A DNA stretch of 9,526 nt from Gemmatimonadota bacterium (GTDB taxonomy: Bacteria > Gemmatimonadota > Gemmatimonadetes > Gemmatimonadales > GWC2-71-9), in assembly GCA_004357415.1 (NCBI GenBank), contig SMVY01000140.1, positions 1 through 9,526 on the forward strand, read 5' to 3'. The translations under genes and the position numbers were made by a program. Below, piece by piece: positions 1 to 5,727 of the stretch (its first letter is position 1; every line of letters begins with the position of its first letter). The notes beneath the pieces are model-generated. The model did no database searches, was not told the origin of the DNA, and saw only the letters and a list, made by a program, of their open reading frames with translations.

Positions 1-431
1 ATATTTTCCGGCTTGATGTCGCGGTGGATGATGCCGTGGCGGTGGGCGTAGTCGAGCGCGTCGGCCACGTCGGTGGTGATCTTGACCGCCTCGTCGATGC
101 CGAGCTGGGTCTCACGATCCAGCTTGGCCCGGAGCGTCTCGCCCTCGATGTAGGGCATGACGTAATAAAGGAAGCCGTCGGCCTCGCCCGAGTCGAACAG
201 CGGGAGGATGTGAGGGTGCTGCAGGCTGGCGGTGGTGGTGATTTCCTGCACGAAGCGCTCGGCGCCGAGGACGGCGGCGAGTTCCGGCTTGAGGACCTTT
301 ACCGCGACCTGGCGCTTGTGCTTGAGGTCCTCGGCCAGGTAGACGGTGGCCATGCCGCCCTCGCCGAGGCGGCTGAGGATCTTATAACGGTCGGCCAGGG
401 CCGAGGAGAGACGTTCGGTCGTTTCTGTCAT
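1..431 (-). CDS. Ser/Thr protein kinase, N-terminal part (cut by window edge)
   Basis: This is the first 143 codons of a bacterial Hanks-type Ser/Thr kinase; the rest lies beyond base 1. The ATG at 431-429 opens METTERLS-like sequence (M-T-E-T-T-E-R-L-S-S) followed by ALADRY, matching where the other kinases here begin. Visible are the glycine-rich loop GEGGMATVYLA (residues 23-33), the ATP-anchoring Lys in VAVKVLKPEL (Lys45), HPHILPLFDSGEADG (72-86), YYVMPYIEGETLR (89-101) and the catalytic loop HRDIKPEN (136-143). The DFG motif and everything after it are outside the window, so a membrane helix and propeller are probable from the paralogues but not seen. No clear Shine-Dalgarno precedes the ATG. 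It diverges from the plus-strand kinase at 610 across a 178-bp spacer. Its DNA around the catalytic loop is about 55/60 identical to 5140-5199. Confidence 0.95.
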   Translation of the reverse strand, partial: MTETTERLSSALADRYKILSRLGEGGMATVYLAEDLKHKRQVAVKVLKPELAAVLGAERFVQEITTTASLQHPHILPLFDSGEADGFLYYVMPYIEGETLRAKLDRETQLGIDEAVKITTDVADALDYAHRHGIIHRDIKPEN

Positions 432-552
432 GATGTGGTGGAGGTAGACGGTGGACAGGCAGCTGACGGCTGTTGGCTAAGAGCCCCCGCTGCCCTCGCC
501 GCGTAGAATACGCTCCGACAGGCATTTAAGCCAGTCAGACCGGCCGTGCGGG

Positions 553-567
553 CGCCGACTATCGGCG
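553..567. promoter_or_regulatory. 15-bp palindrome in the divergent kinase spacer
   Basis: CGCCGA-CTA-TCGGCG is a perfect 6-bp inverted repeat with a 3-base centre. It sits in the 432-609 spacer, 43 bp before the chosen start of the plus-strand kinase and about 120 bp before the minus-strand one. Its position suits an operator for one or both divergent genes, but no regulator is known and a chance palindrome in GC-rich DNA is possible. The rest of the spacer has no convincing -35/-10 pair; on the minus strand TATTCT lies near 505-510 without a good -35. Confidence 0.35.
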
Positions 568-609
568 TTATCCTTGTATCGTCCTCCCACACGGAGCACC
601 GCAGCGCCC

Positions 610-2133
610 ATGACGGTCACTCCTGCCCTGCCCGAACCCCTGCGCGAAGCCCTGGCGGACCGCTATCAGCTCCAGCGGGAGATCGGCCGCGGTGGCATGG
701 CAACCGTGTACCTCGCTACCGACCTGAAGCACCGACGCGAGGTGGCGGTCAAGGTGCTCAAGCCCGACTTGGCCGCTTCCCTGGGCGCCGACCGCTTCCT
801 GCGCGAGATCCAAATCGCCGCCCGGCTCAATCACCCCCACATCCTGCCACTGCTCGACTCGGCCGACCTCGATGGCACCCTGCTGTACGTCATGCCGTAC
901 GTGGCCGGCGAATCGTTGCGCCAACTCATGGATCGAGAAGGTCCCCTTCCACTCGAGCAGGTGATGGCGATCACGGCCGAGGTGGCCGGAGCGCTGACTT
1001 ACGCCCATCGGCAGGGGGTAGTGCACCGCGACGTCAAGCCCGAGAACATCCTGCTGAACAACGGGCATGCCGTCGTCGCCGATTTCGGCATAGCCAAAGC
1101 GCTCAGCTCGCTCGGCGGACGGGAGCTGACGCGGACCGGCTTCCCCATTGGGACGCCAGGGTACATGAGCCCGGAGCAAGCGGCAGGCATGACGGATCTC
1201 GACGAGCGGAGCGACGTATTCAGCCTGGGGTGTGTGGTGTATGAAATGTTGCTGGGTGCCACACCCCGTTTTTGGGTGGCTGAGGAAGCCTTGCGCCAGC
1301 ACCGATTGATCGACGCGCCAGCCACCCACCGTTCGCAACTGGACCACTTGCCGCCGCAGGTCGAGCCTGCCCTGGTTCGGGCCTTGGCCCTCAAACCGGA
1401 AGAGCGCCCATCATCCCCGACGGACTTCCTAGACCTCTTGCGCCAGCGTCAACCCGTTTCGCATCGCCGTTACAGCGACACCGAAGTACAGGACATCGTC
1501 AAACGGGCGTCGGAAGCCGAGGCGCAGCCGACCGACCACGGCATGACCCTCGGTGGCGTGCAGGCCCTGGGCGCTGAGGTTGGTATCGCACCCTTTCAGG
1601 TGGCGCGAGCCGCACAAGCCTTGAAGCCAGGCGAGCTACCTTCGGTAGCCGGCCTGCTTGGCGGTCCCCTGCGCTATCACATGCGAGACGAAGTGCCTAC
1701 CACCGTACCGCTGAGCGAAATGACCGACTTGCTCAACGTCATGCGCGCCGTGATGGGACAACAGGGAAAAGCTAGCGAGGTGATGGGGTCGCTTGAATGG
1801 CACAACAAGGGGACGCTTGACAGAGTGACGGTGACCGTTACCCCACGTCGCGATGACGTGGCCGTTGACATCATCGCCGACCGCACTGAGGCGGCGGCCG
1901 CAAGCTATATCCTTCCACTCATCGTCAGCATTGGCGCAGCCGTTCTCAGAATCGACGAGATACAACCTGGGATCCTGGGAACGATCGCCATCCTGAGTAC
2001 CGGAGCAGCCGCCGGCATCGCGGTGGCGCGAACAGCCTTCGTACTGAGCGGCCGCGCGCTCAGGCGCAAGCTCGATCGGCTGCGTAGTGAAGTGCGGCGG
2101 TACCTGGAACCCGGCGACGGGGACGGCCAGTAA
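610..2133 (+). CDS. Ser/Thr protein kinase with C-terminal two-helix membrane domain, no propeller
   Basis: A 507-residue Hanks-type kinase. The kinase domain spans about 19-279: glycine loop GRGGMATVYLA (26-36), ATP Lys48, catalytic loop HRDVKPEN (139-146), DFG (158-160), GTPGYMSPEQ (181-190) and the helix-F Asp in RSDVFSLG (Asp202), so it should be catalytically competent. There is no membrane helix straight after the kinase domain and no PD40 propeller. Instead, residues 288-336 hold YSDTEVQDIVKRASEAEAQ and then GMTLGGVQALGAEVGIAPFQVARAA, a helical pair of a kind I associate with Gemmatimonadota membrane proteins. A beta-rich stretch follows (about 355-425, LEWHNKGTLDRVTVTV), then two hydrophobic segments (about 433-447 and 453-478) and a basic tail. 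I chose the ATG at 610 because ALADRY then lies near the N-terminus as in the paralogues; an upstream TTG at 574 would add 12 unlikely residues. No strong ribosome site is visible. The role of the C-terminal half is unknown. Confidence 0.93.
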   Translation: MTVTPALPEPLREALADRYQLQREIGRGGMATVYLATDLKHRREVAVKVLKPDLAASLGADRFLREIQIAARLNHPHILPLLDSADLDGTLLYVMPYVAGESLRQLMDREGPLPLEQVMAITAEVAGALTYAHRQGVVHRDVKPENILLNNGHAVVADFGIAKALSSLGGRELTRTGFPIGTPGYMSPEQAAGMTDLDERSDVFSLGCVVYEMLLGATPRFWVAEEALRQHRLIDAPATHRSQLDHLPPQVEPALVRALALKPEERPSSPTDFLDLLRQRQPVSHRRYSDTEVQDIVKRASEAEAQPTDHGMTLGGVQALGAEVGIAPFQVARAAQALKPGELPSVAGLLGGPLRYHMRDEVPTTVPLSEMTDLLNVMRAVMGQQGKASEVMGSLEWHNKGTLDRVTVTVTPRRDDVAVDIIADRTEAAAASYILPLIVSIGAAVLRIDEIQPGILGTIAILSTGAAAGIAVARTAFVLSGRALRRKLDRLRSEVRRYLEPGDGDGQ

Positions 2134-2162
2134 CCCGCCGCCCCGCTGCCCTCGCTGCCCCC
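2134..2162 (-). other. G-quadruplex-forming motif between convergent genes
   Basis: Read on the minus strand, this stretch has four G tracts of 5, 3, 4 and 3 bases separated by loops of 6, 4 and 4 (CAGCGA, CAGC, CGGC), which fits the standard G3+N1-7 pattern. It begins directly after the stop codon of the plus-strand kinase and lies 8 bases past the last minus-strand stop (2170). It would be G-rich in the RNA trailing the DinB transcript. Folding and function are inferred. No hairpin terminator is seen in this convergent gap. Confidence 0.5.
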
Positions 2163-2169
2163 ACCGAGC

Positions 2170-2286
2170 TCACATCTCCGGCGCTGGGTCGCTGCTGTTC
2201 CAAACATCCCAGGCGATTTTCCACGACCCATCGGCCTGCCGTTCCAAGACGTGAATACCGCTGGCAACCGCGGCTGGCCTCCTCAT
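2170..2286 (-). pseudogene. C-terminal remnant of a SnoaL/DUF4440-like (NTF2-fold) protein
   Basis: A 38-codon frame runs from an ATG at 2286-2284 to TGA at 2172-2170. Its last part, from 2262 leftwards, reads SGIHVLERQ then ADGSWKIAWDVWNSSDP. This is the typical closing pair of strands of SnoaL/DUF4440-type NTF2-fold proteins ('l.rq.DGsWki..d.wn'). Such proteins are normally about 120-160 residues, so about 80% of the fold is absent; the first 8 codons (MRRPAAVA) do not look like the family. The ATG overlaps the TGA of the DinB gene as ATGA. The simplest reading is a deletion that joined the DinB 3' end to the tail of a former neighbour, leaving a fragment. A translated short peptide cannot be excluded, but it could not form the domain. 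Confidence 0.6.
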
Positions 2287-2879
2287 TCGCCGTCCGGTCG
2301 GCTCCACGGAGGCACGATCTGGTTCATTCGTGCGTAGGCGATCGACTGCCCCAGGTGCTCGTGCATGTCGTTGGCCATCAGGCTGACGGCCGTGCCGAGA
2401 TCGACGGTGAGGCCGAAAAAATCCACCTGCCGAGCTCGATCCTCTTTGCTCAGGCCCTCGACCAGTCCGATGACGTGGTTGAACGAGCGCTCGACCTCCA
2501 TCATCAGATCTTCTTTGGAGAGCTCACCCAGCCGGCCCATCTCTCCGCGAAATCCTCCCTCGGCCACCCAGTCCGGCTTGTCGAAGCCCCACATGGTGGG
2601 GAACAACACGCCTTCAGCGGCGATGAGCGACATCACGTCTTGCACCGACCGCACGCCCTCCATGGGACGCCAATCATACTTGTCTTCGGGAAACGCCTCG
2701 GCCAGGGCGAGGAACTTGTCCCGCATGGCTTCGAGATCGGCGACCTGGGTCTCGATAGCGTTCTTGGTTCCACCGCCAAGGGCCTGGGCCGACAGCGATA
2801 TCGTGACGCCGGCGCCGAGCGCCGCGACGATGCCGAGTGTGCGGACGATCCGGCCAGTCGCCCTTTGGGCTGTGATCAT
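2283..2879 (-). CDS. Exported DinB-family (DUF664-like) four-helix protein
   Basis: A 198-residue protein. The N-terminus (MITAQRATGR, then a hydrophobic run at about 13-31 ending LSAQA) looks like a Sec signal peptide with cleavage near Ala33, so it is probably periplasmic or secreted. The mature part has the DinB/YfiT-like four-helix pattern: YDWRPMEGVRSVQDVMS (68-84) and the closing motif DMHEHLGQSIAYARMNQIVPP (171-191). DinB folds usually bind a metal through three His, one at the start of helix 2. Here that region reads DVMSLIAAEG with no His, while His173 and His175 remain, so metal binding may be altered or lost. The start at 2879 is fixed by GGAGGAG just upstream; an in-frame start at 2945 would add 22 Pro/Arg-rich residues in front of the signal peptide. 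It lies 81 bp behind the kinase ending at 2961, possibly in one transcript. Substrate and role are unknown. Confidence 0.88.
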   Translation of the reverse strand: MITAQRATGRIVRTLGIVAALGAGVTISLSAQALGGGTKNAIETQVADLEAMRDKFLALAEAFPEDKYDWRPMEGVRSVQDVMSLIAAEGVLFPTMWGFDKPDWVAEGGFRGEMGRLGELSKEDLMMEVERSFNHVIGLVEGLSKEDRARQVDFFGLTVDLGTAVSLMANDMHEHLGQSIAYARMNQIVPPWSRPDGE

Positions 2880-2883
2880 GATA

Positions 2884-2890
2884 CTCCTCC
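2884..2890 (-). promoter_or_regulatory. Strong Shine-Dalgarno for the DinB gene
   Basis: GGAGGAG, read on the minus strand, ends 4 bases before the ATG at 2879. It decides this start over the in-frame one at 2945. It is the only near-consensus ribosome site in the window. Confidence 0.85.
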
Positions 2891-2895
2891 GGTTT

Positions 2896-2916
2896 GGATC
2901 TGGGTGATCCCTACCC
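2896..2916 (-). promoter_or_regulatory. Overlapping small inverted repeats in the DinB leader
   Basis: GGATC-TGGGT-GATCC (2896-2910) and GGGT-N7-ACCC (2902-2916) share bases, so only one of the two stems could form at a time. They lie a few bases upstream of the DinB ribosome site, in the 81-bp gap after the kinase stop. Stems of 4-5 bp are weak, and a regulatory role is speculative. Confidence 0.2.
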
Positions 2917-2960
2917 GGACGAGGTATCGGTGGCGGGTGATTCAAGCGTTGAGGCTCTCG

Positions 2961-5567
2961 CTATTGCTCGCTGCCGTGCACCAACAGGTGCACGTTCTGG
3001 ATCAGAATCAAATGAGCCGCCTGGGTGCGCCGCACCATGATGAACTCGTCGCCACCGGGCATCACGTCGTAGTTTGCGTGTGGCTCCGCGCCTTCGTAAT
3101 CGGCCCAATCAAACAGCGCCTCTCGCGTCATCACGCCAGGCTCCCCACCGAGGTCGAGTGTGGCGGCCATGAGATTGGTGGCCTCGGGATCGAGGCGGCG
3201 ATAGTACAGCGTGCGGCCGTCGGCGCTCCACATCGGCTCGGACCCGCCGTCCACCGATACCTGCAACCGGCCGCCGACGCCGTCCACCCGGCGAAGGTAC
3301 ACTTCGAAACGGCGTGATTCATCGGACGCGTAAGCCAACCAGTGGCCGTCGGGCGACGGCCTGACCCAGGCTTCACTGAACGGGGTCGCGATCACGGATT
3401 CGAGTCCGCCACCTCCCACCGTCATGATGTCCCAGCCGGTGGCGGAATTGGTCGAGGAACGGTTACCGATGAGGGTGCCGTCAGCCAACCAGCCACCGGG
3501 AGCGGCCAGTGGGTCATCAGCCACCACGGTTCCAGCGGTGCCGTCGAGGTCGCTCCGCAGGAGCCGGACCGCGCCGTCACGGGTCGCCACGTATATCAAC
3601 GACCGGCCGTCAGCGGACCAGATGGCGTCGTGCCCATTGTTGTCGAATGTCACCCGGGTGAGCGTTCCCTGGGTCAACGACAGGACCCACACGTCCCGGC
3701 CGCTGGGATCATTGATATCGATCGAAATCCGGCGGCCGTCGGGACTGACCTGTGGGTTGTGGTACTCGGCCTCATGGCCCAGCACCAGGCGGGCGGCTCC
3801 ATCTCTGCTGACCGCCACCAGTTCCGCGGTGTTGCGCTCCAGGTAGATCACCGAGCCGGTGCGCGACGCGGAGACGCGAGCCAGTGCCGTAGGCATCGAC
3901 GCCACCGGGCCCGCGAGCCTTACCGATTCTCCCGATGTCTGCAATGATGCGACATCGAACGCGACTCCGTACAGGGTATTGTCCAGTGTAGCATAGACCA
4001 TGGTATTGTGCCCGACGTACCAGGCGCCACGGACTTCCACGTCGAGAAGGTAATGGCGCTCTCCATTGCTGAGGTCCAAGGCGTAGAGGGCCCCAACGGC
4101 CCCGGCACCGGTGTTGCCATATACCAGAGCATAGCGCCCGCCGGGGAGTACATCGGTGAGATGCTGCCGTCGTTCGTTGCGAGTCGTGTCAGGCGAGCTC
4201 ACCTGAACCGGGTCACCACCGCCTGAGGGCAAACGATAGATTCCGTAGTCGACCCCCGTGTACACCAGGGCCCCATCATCGCCCCACACTTGAAACGGCG
4301 TTTCGTGAACGTCCGAGATGACTTTCGCCTGGCCTCCGGTCAGCTGCACTAGCTGGGTCTGGCCAAAGCTGGTAAAGGACAACTCACGACCGTTGGGCGA
4401 GAAGGTTGGATTTGCTCCCTGGACGCCGGGGATGAGGGTGCCTTCAAGTTGGTCCAGGGGACGCAGGCGTATCCCGCGCCCCGCGCCACCTCCCTGGACG
4501 TACGCGATGATCGATCCGTCATGGCTGATCGAGATCACCCGGTTGGGATTGAACCCAAGGAGGGGCGTACCAATCTCGAACCGAGCCGGCACTCCCTTGG
4601 CCGGCGCTGAACGATCCATCCACGACATTGCCAAAACGCCTACCAGGACACCGAGGGCGGCGAACCCGGCAGCACTCCACCAGAAAAACCTCCGCTGGCC
4701 GAGGACTCTCCCGGTCGTACGCGGCCCGGCCCCGGTATCGGGGCTGGCCAGCGCCTGGGCAAAATCCTTGGGCGAAGTAAACCGGTCGGCCGGGAGCTTC
4801 TGCAGCGCCCTGAGTGTCGCCGCTTCGATTCCGAAGGGAACGGTTTTCCGCAACTCGGTGGGCGGCACCGGGTCGGCGGTCATGACCTTGGCGACGATCG
4901 CCTGGGCAGTGGGACCGGTAAACGGCGGCTCCCCGGTGAGCATCTCGTACAACACACAGCCGAGGGCGTACACGTCCGAGCGGGCGTCGAGTTCCCGTTC
5001 GCCCATGGCCTGCTCGGGGCTCATGTAGTGCGGCGTGCCCAGACTCATCCCGGTTTCGGTCATGCGGGTGCCGCCGGCCTTGGAGGCGGCCAGGGCGATA
5101 CCGAAGTCCGCCACCAGGGCCTGCCCATCGTGCAGCAGGATGTTTTCCGGCTTGATGTCGCGATGGATGACGTCGTGCCGGTGGGCGTAGTCGAGCGCGC
5201 TGGCCACTTCGGACGCGATCCGAACCGCTTCATCAACCGGGAGCTGCTTCTCCCGTGCGAGTCGGTCCCGCAACGACTCTCCCTCGATGAACGGCATCAC
5301 ATAAAAGAGGAAAGAGTCGGCCTCGCCCGAGTCGAACAACGGCAGGATATGGGGATGCTGCAAATTGGCCGTGGTCTTGATCTCGGCCAGGAATCGCTTC
5401 GCGCCAATGACCGCGGCCAGCTCAGGGCGCAACACCTTGAGCGCCACCTTGCGGTCGTGCTTGAGGTCCTGCGCCAGGTAGACGGTGGCCATGCCACCGG
5501 CGCCCACCTCGTGCTCGATGGTGTAGCGGTCGGATAGCGCGGCGGTCAGGCGATTGAGATCGGTCAT
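2961..5567 (-). CDS. Transmembrane Ser/Thr protein kinase with PD40/TolB-like beta-propeller
   Basis: An 868-residue receptor-like kinase. The cytoplasmic kinase domain (about 11-275) has GAGGMATVYLA (22-32), ATP Lys44, HRDIKPEN (135-142), DFG (154-156), GTPHYMSPEQ (177-186) and RSDVYALG (Asp198). One hydrophobic helix follows, FFWWSAAGFAALGVLVGVLA (294-313). The outer part carries propeller blades with the usual S.DG...Y pattern near 389-400, 607-618, 650-660, 737-747 and 780-790, as in TolB. The family's typical ending with an NW..EL motif is degenerate here: the protein ends LILIQNVHLLVHGSEQ. I chose the ATG at 5567 because MTDLNRLTAALSDRY matches the start of the kinase at 8373; an upstream in-frame start at 5663 would add 32 residues read through the spacer repeats. 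No ribosome site is evident. It follows the kinase ending at 5728 by 160 bp. It probably senses an outside signal through the propeller; ligand and substrates are unknown. Confidence 0.95.
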   Translation of the reverse strand: MTDLNRLTAALSDRYTIEHEVGAGGMATVYLAQDLKHDRKVALKVLRPELAAVIGAKRFLAEIKTTANLQHPHILPLFDSGEADSFLFYVMPFIEGESLRDRLAREKQLPVDEAVRIASEVASALDYAHRHDVIHRDIKPENILLHDGQALVADFGIALAASKAGGTRMTETGMSLGTPHYMSPEQAMGERELDARSDVYALGCVLYEMLTGEPPFTGPTAQAIVAKVMTADPVPPTELRKTVPFGIEAATLRALQKLPADRFTSPKDFAQALASPDTGAGPRTTGRVLGQRRFFWWSAAGFAALGVLVGVLAMSWMDRSAPAKGVPARFEIGTPLLGFNPNRVISISHDGSIIAYVQGGGAGRGIRLRPLDQLEGTLIPGVQGANPTFSPNGRELSFTSFGQTQLVQLTGGQAKVISDVHETPFQVWGDDGALVYTGVDYGIYRLPSGGGDPVQVSSPDTTRNERRQHLTDVLPGGRYALVYGNTGAGAVGALYALDLSNGERHYLLDVEVRGAWYVGHNTMVYATLDNTLYGVAFDVASLQTSGESVRLAGPVASMPTALARVSASRTGSVIYLERNTAELVAVSRDGAARLVLGHEAEYHNPQVSPDGRRISIDINDPSGRDVWVLSLTQGTLTRVTFDNNGHDAIWSADGRSLIYVATRDGAVRLLRSDLDGTAGTVVADDPLAAPGGWLADGTLIGNRSSTNSATGWDIMTVGGGGLESVIATPFSEAWVRPSPDGHWLAYASDESRRFEVYLRRVDGVGGRLQVSVDGGSEPMWSADGRTLYYRRLDPEATNLMAATLDLGGEPGVMTREALFDWADYEGAEPHANYDVMPGGDEFIMVRRTQAAHLILIQNVHLLVHGSEQ

Positions 5568-5604
5568 GGTGCGCCGTGCAGCGTGAGAATGGAGTCGGGC
5601 AACC

Positions 5605-5677
5605 GTGGCTGGTAGTTCGTGGCTGGTGGCATGACCTGGTTGGATTTTCCGTCCACCAACCACGAGCCACCCGCCAC
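5605..5677. repeat. Imperfect 25-bp inverted repeat in the inter-kinase spacer
   Basis: Bases 5605-5629 (GTGGCTGGTAGTTCGTGG...) match the reverse complement of 5653-5677 at 21 of 25 positions, with a 23-base centre. Read as RNA on the minus strand this could form a long hairpin between the stop of one kinase (5728) and the start of the next (5567), acting as a terminator, a processing site or neither. There is no U-tract after it. The arms are built from TGG-CTGGT-type sub-repeats, so it may be a dispersed intergenic element. Confidence 0.55.
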
Positions 5678-5690
5678 AAGCCAGCTACCG

Positions 5691-5718
5691 CCCCGCAGCC
5701 CCGCAGCCCCGCCACCCC
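5691..5718 (-). other. Four-tract G-quadruplex motif after a kinase stop codon
   Basis: On the minus strand there are exactly four runs of GGGG separated by three 4-base loops (TGGC, CTGC, CTGC), a strong G-quadruplex pattern. On the plus strand it reads as repeated CCCCGCAG. It begins 9 bases beyond the stop of the kinase ending at 5728, just before the inverted repeat, and would be G-rich in that transcript. A role in RNA 3'-end formation or stability is inference. Confidence 0.6.
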
Positions 5719-5727
5719 GCCTCATCT

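Noticed and set aside
574..609. Upstream TTG start for the plus-strand kinase
   Set aside because: It adds 12 residues unlike any paralogue, and the ATG at 610 gives the usual spacing to ALADRY; TTG has no ribosome site.
546..1244. A 232-codon plus-strand frame overlapping the kinase at 610
   Set aside because: It is a +1-type shadow of the kinase frame, rich in Arg and Pro with no family features.
2880..2945. N-terminal extension of the DinB protein
   Set aside because: It would put Pro/Arg-rich sequence before a signal peptide, and the strong GGAGGAG site points to 2879.
2355..3317. A 320-codon open frame on the plus strand across the DinB gene and kinase end
   Set aside because: It is the reverse-strand shadow of GC-rich genes: no recognisable motifs, very His/Arg-rich, and it crosses the boundary of two well-supported minus-strand genes.
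5568..5663. N-terminal extension of the kinase at 2961-5567
   Set aside because: The extra 32 residues come from spacer repeat DNA, and the internal MTDLNRLTAALSDRY matches the paralogue's start.
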